Source: an uncultured Gemmata sp. (GTDB lineage Bacteria; Planctomycetota; Planctomycetia; Gemmatales; Gemmataceae). Taken from it: 64,000 nucleotides of DNA. Below, in pieces: positions 1-10,044 of this stretch. Numbering within the stretch: position 1 is the first letter of the stretch; every line of letters starts with the position of its first letter. The DNA lies in NCBI GenBank assembly GCA_937924775.1, contig CALDUT010000006.1:62001-126000 (forward strand), in the 5' to 3' direction. Both the position numbers and the translations under genes were made by a program. The notes under the pieces were generated by a model that was given only the letters and a program-made list of their open reading frames with translations, searched no databases and had not been told where the DNA came from.

Positions 1-3000
1 CTGTCCAGCACGATGCGGACAACTTCCGCTCGCGAGGCCCCAAAATTCAACACCCGGAGGAACTCGGCCTGACCCAACGGATCGATCTGGCGCTCCAACA
101 CCGCTAAGTACAACGCGGCGAGGAAGCTTTCGTTCGTCCCCCCGTTTTTGAGGAAGAATTCTTCGGAGGCCAAAATGCTTTGCTTCACCGCGCGCTCACC
201 ACCGCGGGCGAAAAGGTCAACATGGAACGCCAAGCCCTCGGGATCAGGCCAGCGGCCCAGATAGCGGACGTACAAATCGCTCACGATGCGCTCGCGGTAT
301 TCCCCCGAACCGAGAATGCCCGCGATGATCTGCTGCAGCGGTACGCCCGCGTCGAGCAAGGCCGACCAGCTTTCCAGACCAGTATCATCGACGTTGCGAC
401 CCAACAGGTCGAGATACAACCCCGCAACTTCGGCTTGGGATATCGTTTCCAACCGCGCCGCGGTACCACCACCGACTACCGTGGTGTAAGTACTGTCTTC
501 ATCCGTCACCGTTACGGTGATGGTGTAGGTACGGTTGGCGATGGGGTATTGGTGCGTGTACGTTCCAGGCAAACCGGAGAAGGTTTGCACGGTGCCATCA
601 CCCCAGTTGATGGTGACCGATTGGATCGTATCCTGGCCAGGGTCGGTCGTGCTGACACTGATCTGAAGCGGCGAACGCGGATTGAAGATCAGGGGGCTAT
701 CGACAATCACCGTCGGCGCGGCATTGAGTACCGTCACATGCATCGTGGCGGTGGCCATCGCGGTGCGCGTGCTGCCTGCGCGTGTTGCCGTCGCCGTGAC
801 GCTTAACGTGAACGAACCATTATCCGTCGCGGTGATCAGCAAGCCCGAAAGCTGGGACAGGGCGAAGGTCCAGGTGCCGTCGCCGTTGTTGACCCCGGCA
901 GAGAACGACACGTTCGCCGGTACCCCGGATACCGTCACGGTCACCAGCGAGTGGGCATCGCCCGGTGCCGCCCCGATGTTGGCGGCCACGGCACTGCCTT
1001 CGATGAAAACAAGCGTCGCGGGCACATTCAGAATCGGTGTGGCCGGGGGCGGGTTCGGGTCCGCCGCGGTGATCGTGAACTCCTGCTCACGGAATACTGA
1101 GCTGAAGGCGCTATCGGCATCGGTGGCCCGGATCACCACATTGTAATTGCCGTCGGTCAGCGGGAAGGTGCTGACCGTGGCGAGCGTATCGCCCACGAGT
1201 GTGAACTGGGCGTTATCGCCAGCCCCCGGAACCAGCGTGAAGGTGTACGATCGGCCCGAATTCGGTGTCGACAGTGTGCCGACCGTGACATTCGGCCCCG
1301 CGATGATCGAGGTATTCGACAAATCGATCGTCGGCAGGATCACCAGTGTGATCGCTTCTTCATAGAAGAATTGCGAATAGGTGACGTCGGTAGTGCGAAC
1401 GCGAATCGAGAAGGTGTCTTGAGTGGGCGTGAATCCGTCCCGGGTCACGAGCTTATCACCCACGAGGGTGAATAGCCCGTTGTCGGTGTCGCCGGTACCG
1501 CTGACCAGTTCGTAGGTGTAAGTGGCGTTGGGGTCGCCCGTGGTGCGGAGAGTGGCCACTTCGGCATTGGCGGCCGAAGGGACGCCCAAACTCGAGGGGG
1601 TGATGTCCGACGGCGGCGTCACCGCGGTGATGGTGAAGACCATCTCGGCTACAATTTGCTGGAACTGCGTATCGGTGGCCCGCACGCGGATCGAATAATT
1701 CGCCGTACCCAGCGGGAAGTTCGACGCAGTCATCAGGGTGTTGCCGGAAATCTCGAAGCGGCCATTGTCGGCATCCCCCGTGCCGGACACCAGGCTGTAG
1801 GTGTAGCTGCGTGACGAGCCGGGCACCGCAAAGGTTCCCACCGTGGTATTGGCCGTGGCCGTGACCACGTTCTGCGAGAGCGTAAATTTGTACACAAACG
1901 TGAATTGCTCGTCGTAGTAGTAGCCGGGGAAGCGGTCGCTCTGCTGGCGGACACGCACCCGGTAGGTGAACTGATCCTCGACAAAATCTGTACCGCGAAC
2001 GAGCTTACCGTTGACGATCTGGAATTGGTCGTTGTCGTCGGACCCGGCCCCGGGTACCAGTTGGAATTGGTACGTCTCGTTGTTGGGGCCGACGATCTGG
2101 AATTGCAGTACGTCGTCGGTCCATGGCGGCAGTTGGAATTGGTCAATTTCGACCGCTGTCGGCGGTTTGGGCAAGACGAATTGGAATTGCATCTCTTCGG
2201 TGATGGTGTTGCCCGTCAGCCGCACCCGGATTTGGAAGTTCTCCTGGAACTCGGTCGAACCGGGCACCCACTGGAAGTTGTCGCTGAGCGTCAACCGGCC
2301 ATCGGGTGACAGAACGAACTGGAAGTTGTCGGTATCGCCAGCCCCGGAGACCAGCGCAAATTGGAAGTTCTGATCGGCATATTCCACCGGCACTTGGAAT
2401 TGGGCATAATCGGCGTTGTCGAGGTTGAGTGTCAGTTGGAATTGGGGTTCGTCGTCGGGGTCTTCCGGGTCGTTGTTGCCGCTGCTGACCGCGGTGATGA
2501 ATACATCCGATCTGCCGTTATTGTCGTTGGCGACCAGGGTGGTGGCGGTGCTGGTCCAGGCGATAACGGTACCGTTGCCGCTGATACGTGGCAGTTCGTT
2601 TCCGCCACCGGTGGGCGTCGTTTCCGAATCGGTGCGGTGGCTGATCAGCCGGATGGAATTTTCGGTGCGGTCGAACAAGTACACATCACGGGCATTGGTG
2701 GTGGAAATGTAGGCCACATACCGGCCATCGTAGCTGATCGACGGCTGCATGCCACTGACCGCGACCCCCGTTTCCCGGTCGCGGCTAACCAGCGTGACTT
2801 CCCCCGTGGCGACTTCGTACAGATACACCCGCATGACGCTGCCACTGAGCGATGGCGACACGAGGTTATTCGACGTACTGACAAACGTGATCCATTTCCC
2901 ATCACCACTGATCACCGGGAAGTTGCCATTGGTCAGTGAGTAGGTGGCTCCCGCCGCTGTCGTAGCCGAAGAGGCGGTCCGGCTCACCAATGCCGTCGTG

Positions 3001-4145
3001 GCATTCTCGACATCGTAAACGAAAACATCGTAGGTACCAATGGAGTCGCTTTGATTCGCGACAAGGTTGGGCGAGTGACTGGCGTAGGTGATGAATTTCC
3101 CATCGTCGCTGATCGAGGCTGGGACGAAGTCTCGATTGGAGCTAGAACCGACGGCTTTGCTGGTGTCGCTCGGTGCGTGGGTGACCAGAGAGATGGTTCC
3201 AGTAGCGATGTCGTAGCGGAAAATATCGAGTGTGGAGGTGCTGTCGTCTTGATTGCTCACCAAGTTGGTCGCCCAACTGGAAAAGACCACAGTGCCGCTA
3301 GCGGTTTGTGTCAGCGGGTCGTAGGTGCTGCTACCGCTGATGCTGACCACCGTTGTGAAGTCGTTCCCCCCGCGGGTGGAACTGCCCGAAACGTGGCTGA
3401 GGAGCGTATTGGTACCGGTGTGGCGGTTATATAAATACGCATCGACTGGCAAAAATCCACCGGCGGTCCAGAAGTTCTCGCTGGTCGTGTAATTCGCGAC
3501 GATATCGTAGGTATCGCTGATGTAGGCGATGAAGCTGCCGTCGTTGCTGATGGCGATTTGGCCCTGTTGCGGGATGTCGGACGAGACAATGCCCACGTTG
3601 CCGGTTTCACCGGCTTTGCGGGTCACGAGCGTGAGGGTGTCGTCGACCACACTGTAGAGATAAACCTGATAGCCACTGCCTTGGCTGGTGAAGTTGTCAA
3701 CCAGGTTCGTACCGTTGCTGAAAAACGCGACCCATTTCCCATCGCCACTGATGACCGGGGCGAAGGATTTCCCATCGGCCGCAGTGGCCGTGGTGCCGTG
3801 CTGGCGGCTGATCAGGCGTGTCGTGTCGTTGGCCCGGTCGAAGAGGAAAACATCGTTGACGTCGTTCGTGTCATTTTGATTGGCCACAAGATTGGTGGCT
3901 TGGCTGAGGTATACGATATAGTTGCCATCGTCGCTGATCGAGGTAGCGACGAAAGGCAATTGGCTGTTGTGATTAGCACTGGCACTGTCCGTTCCACTGG
4001 CGGCGAAGGACACCAGACTGACCGCCGGAACATCGCGAGTTTCGAGGGTTTCCAGAGCTAACCGGGGGCGATAGGGTTCAATGGCTGGGGAGCGAGACGA
4101 TCGGGACCGGCCCAATGTCAGCTGGCGACGCCACATGCGCAACAT
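1..4145 (-). CDS. Giant exported surface protein with propeller-like, cadherin-like, PKD-like and DUF4214-like parts (3' end outside window)
   Basis: The frame is open from an ATG at 4145, preceded by AGGAG, down to the window edge, so at least 1381 residues are visible and the C-terminus is missing. The N-terminus carries LALETLETRDVPA, the segment found at the start of many exported planctomycete proteins. Next come roughly 500 residues of TolB/PD40-like repeats of the type ISDDGxxIxYxSxxxNLV alternating with VYLYD-like strands, which suggests a beta-propeller. Several cadherin-like repeats follow (YTYELVSGTGDTDNGLF and variants), then a PKD-like unit (INWGDGT), and near the window edge a DUF4214-like segment (LYLDLLGRNVDDTGLESW). 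The stretch encoded at about 2019-2445 is unusually rich in QFQ or NFQ tripeptides. Likely role is cell-surface structure or adhesion, by inference. No other-strand frame in this region looks coding. Confidence 0.85.
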   Translation of the reverse strand, partial: MLRMWRRQLTLGRSRSSRSPAIEPYRPRLALETLETRDVPAVSLVSFAASGTDSASANHNSQLPFVATSISDDGNYIVYLSQATNLVANQNDTNDVNDVFLFDRANDTTRLISRQHGTTATAADGKSFAPVISGDGKWVAFFSNGTNLVDNFTSQGSGYQVYLYSVVDDTLTLVTRKAGETGNVGIVSSDIPQQGQIAISNDGSFIAYISDTYDIVANYTTSENFWTAGGFLPVDAYLYNRHTGTNTLLSHVSGSSTRGGNDFTTVVSISGSSTYDPLTQTASGTVVFSSWATNLVSNQDDSTSTLDIFRYDIATGTISLVTHAPSDTSKAVGSSSNRDFVPASISDDGKFITYASHSPNLVANQSDSIGTYDVFVYDVENATTALVSRTASSATTAAGATYSLTNGNFPVISGDGKWITFVSTSNNLVSPSLSGSVMRVYLYEVATGEVTLVSRDRETGVAVSGMQPSISYDGRYVAYISTTNARDVYLFDRTENSIRLISHRTDSETTPTGGGNELPRISGNGTVIAWTSTATTLVANDNNGRSDVFITAVSSGNNDPEDPDDEPQFQLTLNLDNADYAQFQVPVEYADQNFQFALVSGAGDTDNFQFVLSPDGRLTLSDNFQWVPGSTEFQENFQIRVRLTGNTITEEMQFQFVLPKPPTAVEIDQFQLPPWTDDVLQFQIVGPNNETYQFQLVPGAGSDDNDQFQIVNGKLVRGTDFVEDQFTYRVRVRQQSDRFPGYYYDEQFTFVYKFTLSQNVVTATANTTVGTFAVPGSSRSYTYSLVSGTGDADNGRFEISGNTLMTASNFPLGTANYSIRVRATDTQFQQIVAEMVFTITAVTPPSDITPSSLGVPSAANAEVATLRTTGDPNATYTYELVSGTGDTDNGLFTLVGDKLVTRDGFTPTQDTFSIRVRTTDVTYSQFFYEEAITLVILPTIDLSNTSIIAGPNVTVGTLSTPNSGRSYTFTLVPGAGDNAQFTLVGDTLATVSTFPLTDGNYNVVIRATDADSAFSSVFREQEFTITAADPNPPPATPILNVPATLVFIEGSAVAANIGAAPGDAHSLVTVTVSGVPANVSFSAGVNNGDGTWTFALSQLSGLLITATDNGSFTLSVTATATRAGSTRTAMATATMHVTVLNAAPTVIVDSPLIFNPRSPLQISVSTTDPGQDTIQSVTINWGDGTVQTFSGLPGTYTHQYPIANRTYTITVTVTDEDSTYTTVVGGGTAARLETISQAEVAGLYLDLLGRNVDDTGLESWSALLDAGVPLQQIIAGILGSGEYRERIVSDLYVRYLGRWPDPEGLAFHVDLFARGGERAVKQSILASEEFFLKNGGTNESFLAALYLAVLERQIDPLGQAEFLRVLNFGASRAEVVRIVLD

Positions 4146-4392
4146 AGGAGACACTCCTGAAAGGATATGGGCGCGAGCCGCGGATCAAGACCTTCATCCG
4201 CTCAAGTGACGCGGGATAATTTCCCCCATTCAGAATTTCTGGTCAACAGTTTTCTTGCAATTGTTGCAATTTCTTCTTTTTCCCGAAACTCCGGACGTCG
4301 CACGATCGCTGCGGGTGGTTTTTCCGCCCCCCCCGGCTGCTTGGGACAATGTGCAGCCGGTGAACCCAGCCCCTCGGCCAGTCGATGGTCTG

Positions 4393-4947
4393 TCAGCGTA
4401 AGGGTTTATGGCCGTGTTGCGCTCGCAGCCGGTTCGCGGCTTGCCACACTTTGGCATCCGTTTGCAAAAAATCGATGAGATTGCCAGTGGAAATCCCAAG
4501 AAGTTCTGCCGCTTCAGCCACACGGGCCTCGACCGCGGCCAGCACATCCAACACCACCCCGACGGCCGGCCAAAAAAGCGGGTTCTTGGCCCGCAGGTGT
4601 AAGCGACCATCGGCCGCCCGGGCGGCGGCCCACTCAGGCAGGGCCGCGATGCGCTCCGGGGTGGCCTCCGGCGGCAGCGGATCCCGCCATTCGAGAAACA
4701 GGGCTTGTCGTAACCGCTGTAGGGCCTTGGCCTTATTTTCATGCTGGGAACGGCTCTCCTCCGCGATGACGATGAGCCCGCTGGGCCGATGCCGCAAGCG
4801 AACCGCGGAGCTGGTTTTGTTCCGCTTCTGCCCGCCGGGGCCACTGGCGCGGTAGGTATCCACCGCACACTGAGCCAGCAATTCCTCATCGGTTAACCGC
4901 GACCATGTGGAACGCAGAGGCCGCGGCACCGCCGCTTCTGCCATCAT
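4393..4947 (-). CDS. Peptide chain release factor-like protein (RF-1 catalytic domain only)
   Basis: A 184-aa protein holding the class I release-factor catalytic domain. The GGQ motif is seen in [19 protein letters not shown] at about residues 35-53, followed by the usual basic SRSQHENK stretch. The GGQ loop hydrolyses peptidyl-tRNA on the ribosome. The protein lacks the stop-codon recognition domain of PrfA/PrfB, so it is a short ribosome-rescue or PrfH/ArfB-like type; its substrate is unknown. I chose the ATG at 4947, which follows a GGGGGACGGGG stretch. A GTG at 5058 would add a poorly conserved-looking leader and overlap the upstream gene. It lies 92 bases downstream of the vWA gene and could be co-transcribed with it. 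Confidence 0.8.
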   Translation of the reverse strand: MMAEAAVPRPLRSTWSRLTDEELLAQCAVDTYRASGPGGQKRNKTSSAVRLRHRPSGLIVIAEESRSQHENKAKALQRLRQALFLEWRDPLPPEATPERIAALPEWAAARAADGRLHLRAKNPLFWPAVGVVLDVLAAVEARVAEAAELLGISTGNLIDFLQTDAKVWQAANRLRAQHGHKPLR

Positions 4948-5039
4948 CCCCGTCCCCCAAAAGCCCCTGCGGACTTCATAAGGCGATGAGCCGCGAGGTT
5001 CTGCCCGCTCCCACCAGAAACCGGGCAAGCCCGGCTGCG

Positions 5040-7508
5040 TCAGTAGGTGCGGTCGCACACCATGCAGTAGCGGTGACCGGGGCGGCCGGGATTGCGACGG
5101 CCACAGCCGGGGCAGGCTTCGCCGGAGCTAGTCTCCTCGGTCGCCGGCGTCCGCGCCGCAGGTGGCCGTGGCGGAGCCGCCGGGGTGGCCGGCCTCCGCG
5201 GTGGGGTCGGGGGGGAAGTAGGCGAAGCTGGCGGGCGGCCCGGAGCCGGGGATGACACAGGCGAAACCGACAACGGGGTGCTGCCGGGCAGCGGAGGTGG
5301 ATTCCACGACGGAGGGCGGCGCAGCGGTGGCGTGGGGGCCGACGCCGACACCGGCGCGGAAGCAGGGGGGACCGGTGAACCCGGGAGCGGTAAAACGTCG
5401 TCATCGTCGGCCAGGGCCACGGCCGGCTTCAGGGTGGAAGCGACCGGAACCGGAGTAACCGGAGCCGAGGTGGCTACCGGAGCCGGCGGGGGTTTCACCG
5501 GCGGGGCGAGCCGCTGCCGGCGGGCCGGTTCCAGCGCGGGCACGTCCGATTCGAGTTCCCGTGTTCCGGTATGAACTACCACGGTCACGTTACCCGCGAT
5601 CCGCGTATCCCCATCCCCGACTTCGCATTCGTGCTGGTTGGGCACGTCGGTACAGATGACGCGACCATTGCGAATAAAGTAGCGTAGAGCCACGTTCGCC
5701 GCCCCCCGGGCCCAGACCGTACAGAGGTGGGCGTCGCTACCGATCTTCACGGGCTCTGCCCCCAAATTGACTGTCACCACTTCGCGTGGGCCATAGCGAA
5801 TCTCCAGCCACGCCCGACGGAAGGCCGCTTCGACCACAGCCACCATCACACCGATGCACAACCCGAGCATCAGCCCGCCCGCGAGCCGCCCGATCAAATC
5901 CCCCCCGACACGTTCAATGACCAGATACCCCATCCCGCCGACAAAACCGCCGATTGCACCGCCGACCAGCCCATACGTCGGCTTCAAATTCGGAACAAAC
6001 AACGCCAACCCTGCCCCCGCCAGCGAACCGAGAATCACCCAGCCAATCAGCCGGAAGAACATCACCAGGGCTACGCTTTCGACATCCGCCAGAATCACCA
6101 GCGCTTGCCCCGCCGCGCCCCCGATGAGGCCTGCCACCATCCCGCCCGCCAGGGCCGCCGCCACCCCACCCGCGTCTGGCAGTGTACCGCGGAGGTAGTG
6201 ATGCTGCCCGCCCACCAGCCACAGGCCGATCATGGCGGCAATGGCCCCGGTCCACAGCCCGACGGCGATCACCAACGGCCACGCATCGCGGCGGCTGTAC
6301 TGCTGGCTGGATTGCACGGCTTTGACCAATTGCGGCCTCTCCACCGGGCGTTGGCCCAGTTGCGGTTTGGCCTCAGGGCGTTTCGCTTCCGCCGCCGCGA
6401 CAATCGAGTGGGTCATTTCCGGCAGCAACACCCGGGTGAAGATGTCGCGGTCGTTGGCGGTTGTGAGAAATTCGAAATGCTTGCCGCGATCGCGGACACC
6501 GTCCTTCTCCACCCCGATCACACCCGCTTGCAGCGGTTGGTAGAACTTCAAATTGCGGTCGTGAACGACCAGGTGCAAAAGGTCGATGTCGTGGGGCCGC
6601 AACGCCGCGATGGTCTCCTCCAGCGTCAGCCCCTGCGGGGGGACAGCTTCGCGTTTGGGGGGGGCATCGGTGATCAGCACCAACACCCGCGTGGCCCCCT
6701 TGCGCCAGCCTTGGAGAGTAGCCGCTTCCCGGATCGCTTCGTAGCTGGTTTCGGGAATGTCACCACCGCCGTAGGCTTGGAGTTTGCGGACTTCTTGGCG
6801 AAACGCGACCGCATCCGCAGTGAACACCTCGCCGCCAAACCGGAGTGTCGTTATCGGCGGGAACTGCACCGGGTCCTCTTCTGGGTGAAAGAGGTCGCGG
6901 AAGGCCACACAACCGAAGCGGGCATCGACCTTGGCCCGGGCCAGGTCGCGGGCGAACTTCGTAATACCATCTTGCAGGCCGAGAATCTGGCCATCCATGC
7001 TGAACGTGACATCGAGAACAAACACGATATCCGCCTGCGGCCGGGCTGAGGGTAGCACTGACAGCCGGGTGGAAGTGCTGGCTGAGATGGATTTCCTGCC
7101 GGGCCTAGCGGTGGCCACAATGTCGATGGTCGCCGGTTCGGCCTTGGCGGCGAGGCTGGCTTGGAGTTCCAGTTCCGCTTCGGTCTGATGGGGCGGGATT
7201 TTGACTTCCCGCGCGGTGATACCAGGGGGAAGCTGATCTGCCCGGACCGTCACGTCCGACGTGAAATCCTCGCGGAGAATCTCGACAATGAGCTTATTGC
7301 TGTCGCCTTGGCAGAGCTGCAACTCGGGCGAAGCGGCGACGGCCAGGCGCGGTTCGGGCCGTGCGTCCCCGGCCTGCGCTTGCTCCGGCCCCAGCGCCCG
7401 CAGGATGAATTCGCCAAGCAGTAACGCCCCGAAAAGCCCGCCGATAGCCCCATAGAGGCCGAATAATACCGGCTTGGGCCACGCGGCCAACCACTTTGGT
7501 GCAGGCAT
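5040..7508 (-). CDS. Membrane vWA protein with FHA-like domain and C-terminal zinc ribbon
   Basis: An 822-aa protein. A membrane segment lies at about residues 13-36. A beta-rich, Ig-like region spans about 55-150, and a vWA domain about 158-370 with a MIDAS-like DVTFS at 166-170 and ITDAPP near 279. Four or five glycine-rich membrane helices occupy about 411-565. After them comes an FHA-like beta domain (about 577-648, containing [15 protein letters not shown]), a long Pro/Ala/Thr linker, and a zinc ribbon with CPGC and CMVC at the extreme C-terminus. By topology the vWA part probably faces outward and the FHA-like part and ribbon face the cytoplasm. The second half is clearly paralogous to the product of 12875-14992. 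The position among GAP1, GTPase, kinase and PP2C genes suggests a sensor or scaffold role; that is inference. Confidence 0.8.
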   Translation of the reverse strand: MPAPKWLAAWPKPVLFGLYGAIGGLFGALLLGEFILRALGPEQAQAGDARPEPRLAVAASPELQLCQGDSNKLIVEILREDFTSDVTVRADQLPPGITAREVKIPPHQTEAELELQASLAAKAEPATIDIVATARPGRKSISASTSTRLSVLPSARPQADIVFVLDVTFSMDGQILGLQDGITKFARDLARAKVDARFGCVAFRDLFHPEEDPVQFPPITTLRFGGEVFTADAVAFRQEVRKLQAYGGGDIPETSYEAIREAATLQGWRKGATRVLVLITDAPPKREAVPPQGLTLEETIAALRPHDIDLLHLVVHDRNLKFYQPLQAGVIGVEKDGVRDRGKHFEFLTTANDRDIFTRVLLPEMTHSIVAAAEAKRPEAKPQLGQRPVERPQLVKAVQSSQQYSRRDAWPLVIAVGLWTGAIAAMIGLWLVGGQHHYLRGTLPDAGGVAAALAGGMVAGLIGGAAGQALVILADVESVALVMFFRLIGWVILGSLAGAGLALFVPNLKPTYGLVGGAIGGFVGGMGYLVIERVGGDLIGRLAGGLMLGLCIGVMVAVVEAAFRRAWLEIRYGPREVVTVNLGAEPVKIGSDAHLCTVWARGAANVALRYFIRNGRVICTDVPNQHECEVGDGDTRIAGNVTVVVHTGTRELESDVPALEPARRQRLAPPVKPPPAPVATSAPVTPVPVASTLKPAVALADDDDVLPLPGSPVPPASAPVSASAPTPPLRRPPSWNPPPLPGSTPLSVSPVSSPAPGRPPASPTSPPTPPRRPATPAAPPRPPAARTPATEETSSGEACPGCGRRNPGRPGHRYCMVCDRTY

Positions 7509-7657
7509 ACTCTGATCTCCTCCCGGCGGATGTGGCGGGCGAGTCAGGAGCCCCGCGTGAGCGAGTCGGGGGCCCCATCCTCATTTCCGCGAGGGGCGAG
7601 CGATTCCTTGACAAGGCCGTGGAACCAGGCGAACGCTTCAGCCGTGTTCGCGATGGA

Positions 7658-10009
7658 TCACTTCATTTTAGGTGTCAGGGTGATGGGTTTGGCCCCATCG
7701 TTCACTTCGCGGAAACATTGCAGCCACAGCTCTTCGAGCTTGATGCGGGTTTCGCCTTGCAAGTCTTTGGCAGCTTCGTAGCGGCGTTTGCGCTGGGCGG
7801 TGCCGTCGAACGCCAGCGGGCCTTCCAATTCCACAACCCGGTACAGGTCGCGCCGCGTCAATTCCTCATCTTTGGCATAAGCATAGTGATAATAGGCACT
7901 GAGGAACCAAACGGCCGCTTCGTTGGGATAGTGCAGGGTGGCGATGTCGAGCCACTCCTTGGCTTTTTGCAGATCTTCGGGGCTCTTGGCGGCCCGGGCC
8001 AAGAGTTTCCCGCCCAGGGGCAGGTTGAAGTCGGCGATGGGGGCCTCGGTGGAGGTGGCCGCGTCCCGCTCGATGCGCACGGCCCGGCTCGCCGGGGCCC
8101 GGCGTTTGTAGGTGGCATGGTCGCGGAGGAGCTTGGCCAACAGCGCGCTGGCCCCGGTATCGGGCCGACCCACCATTTTGGCTTTGAAAATGAGATTGGC
8201 GTTCTCATCGTAGCGGGCGGACAGAATGCGGATACCGTCGAAAGTGGCATACGCGGGAGTGACCCGGCGAATCCGTTCGAGCATCTCGTTGATCGGGATC
8301 ACCTCGAGGGCCGGGGGGGTGGGCGCGGGGCGGAAATAGTCAGCCCACTTGGATTCCTCTTCAAGTGACTTGAGGAGTTTGGCCAGTTCAGCATTCTGAG
8401 GGGCCGCATCGACCACGCCGCGGAGAGTGTAGCGGTTGTGGCTGTCGAAATAGCCCCGTTCGATGAGAACGCCGTACCATTTCTCGAGGTCGCTGGTCAT
8501 CTGTTGGCGTAGGTAGGCTGTCAATCCGGGCAACAGCGGCCGTTTGTCGGCCGACGGTGGGAATTCCGGGGCTGGCCCGTCGGGCGGCGGGGGGATGCCG
8601 GTGTCGAGATGCCGTCGGAACAGGGCCGTGAATTGCGCTTCCACGTCCTTGATGTCGGCGGCATTCGCGGGATGATAAAGCAGCACCAACCCCTCGGCGG
8701 CCACGAAGTATTGTTTCTGCAATTCGTCCGGATTGGGGGGGAAATACAAGCGCAGCAATCGCAGATCGTCTTTGGTTTCGATGGCCCAGGCGCGGAGTTG
8801 GTTCATCAGTTTGGTGATGGGCAAGCCGATCATGCTTTGCGTGCTGATGGGGAATTGGGCGAGCTGGGCGTATTTCGCGGCCAGGACTTTCCCTTTCCCA
8901 AAGGCCGCAAATTGCGTTTGCACGACACGGGCCAGTAGCTCGGTCTGTTCCGTGGAGGTGAAGCCGGGGTGTATCCCCGCGGGCATCAGTTCACCATGAG
9001 GGCCAAAATGGAAGCCGGGATCCAAGCGCACGCCATCGAGCGCCGGCTGAGCCGCAACGGCCGCACGCAATTGGGCCGTGGGTTCTTCAATGACTGTGGA
9101 AAGCAGAGGGGCGTAATCGCCGGGGACCGGTCGGCCCACGGTTTCCGTCACCAGCGGGTTGATCGCGTCTTGTGCCCATTCGGCTTTCAGTTCCGCCTCC
9201 CCGAGGCGCAGCCCCTGAACGCGGAAGCGGAGGGTGGCTCGCACGCCGTTGTCTTCCTGGTTCAGTTGATAGAAGAAGTAGGCCCGTTCCACAAACAGGC
9301 GGCGCAGGGCCCGCCGGGCTTTGTCGTCGGCGGTGCCATCGGCTGGGCCGGCCAACCGTTTCTGCAACGCGGCGGCAGCGATTGTCCACTCCACAGCCTT
9401 CAGGTTGTATTTCACGGTGGCGGCGGTACCGTCGGGGCGTGTGGCGGCGGGATTTTTCTCCAAGGGTGAACGTTCGGCCTTTTCCAACCACACTAGCGGG
9501 TTGCCGGTTTTCGCGTGAAGTCCTTGAATCACCAAGGCCCCGGTTTCGTCGAACACACTGCTGCTGAAGAGGACCTGATCCGCGGCCTGCGTGCCGTTCT
9601 GGGCCGCCTCGTTGGCCGCGACCTGCAGCAGAACGTGGGGGTGGCGATCGGGTGTCAGCCGCACAACCCCGCTCATATCGAGCTTCAGGTTCGGTGTTTG
9701 CAGCGTGTCTTGCACGAGTTTGGTGAGTTCTTCAGAGAGTTTGTCGAACGGGAGCGGATCGTCGTTGGTGTCCGGGAGCGTGTCGAGGAACACACCGACG
9801 ACTTTCACCGCGTTGTTAGCCGCTTCGAAGCGATCAAGCCGGAAGCGTTTGTGCAGGTCCGATCCCCGGGCCAATTGCTTCTGCAGCGCTAGGCGGTGTT
9901 TTTCTGCGGCAGGGGCGTCTTGCGCCGCATCCTGGCTGAAAGCCCAAACCGGGAACCCCAGTAAGATCGCGACGAGCTGGCCCATTCGACAGCCTGACAA
10001 CCGGAGCAT
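7658..10009 (-). CDS. Large exported protein of unknown function
   Basis: A 783-aa product that I do not recognise. It starts with a signal peptide (hydrophobic VAILLGFPVWAF at about 13-24, with cleavage likely near FSQDA). The rest is soluble and alpha/beta in appearance, with Ala- and Pro-rich stretches (for example around PPPPDGPAPEFPP). The last 250 residues are helical, possibly with TPR-like character. The ATG at 10009 is preceded by GAGGAC at good spacing. It starts 35 bases after the stop of the PP2C gene and is followed 149 bases later by the vWA membrane protein, so it belongs to the same minus-strand transcription block. No catalytic motif is evident. It could be an extracytoplasmic partner of the two membrane sensor-like proteins. 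Confidence 0.65.
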   Translation of the reverse strand: MLRLSGCRMGQLVAILLGFPVWAFSQDAAQDAPAAEKHRLALQKQLARGSDLHKRFRLDRFEAANNAVKVVGVFLDTLPDTNDDPLPFDKLSEELTKLVQDTLQTPNLKLDMSGVVRLTPDRHPHVLLQVAANEAAQNGTQAADQVLFSSSVFDETGALVIQGLHAKTGNPLVWLEKAERSPLEKNPAATRPDGTAATVKYNLKAVEWTIAAAALQKRLAGPADGTADDKARRALRRLFVERAYFFYQLNQEDNGVRATLRFRVQGLRLGEAELKAEWAQDAINPLVTETVGRPVPGDYAPLLSTVIEEPTAQLRAAVAAQPALDGVRLDPGFHFGPHGELMPAGIHPGFTSTEQTELLARVVQTQFAAFGKGKVLAAKYAQLAQFPISTQSMIGLPITKLMNQLRAWAIETKDDLRLLRLYFPPNPDELQKQYFVAAEGLVLLYHPANAADIKDVEAQFTALFRRHLDTGIPPPPDGPAPEFPPSADKRPLLPGLTAYLRQQMTSDLEKWYGVLIERGYFDSHNRYTLRGVVDAAPQNAELAKLLKSLEEESKWADYFRPAPTPPALEVIPINEMLERIRRVTPAYATFDGIRILSARYDENANLIFKAKMVGRPDTGASALLAKLLRDHATYKRRAPASRAVRIERDAATSTEAPIADFNLPLGGKLLARAAKSPEDLQKAKEWLDIATLHYPNEAAVWFLSAYYHYAYAKDEELTRRDLYRVVELEGPLAFDGTAQRKRRYEAAKDLQGETRIKLEELWLQCFREVNDGAKPITLTPKMK

Positions 10010-10044
10010 GGGAAAGTCCTCACGAATTCTCGGAACGGGTTGTG

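Noticed and set aside
180-4061. Several plus-strand open frames of 100-210 codons over the first 4 kb
   Set aside because: The minus strand carries one continuous frame with repeated, family-like protein segments; the plus frames are low-complexity shadows of it.
5727-7049. A 440-codon plus-strand frame rich in His, Gln and Arg
   Set aside because: Shadow of the vWA membrane protein; composition is typical of reversed high-GC coding DNA.
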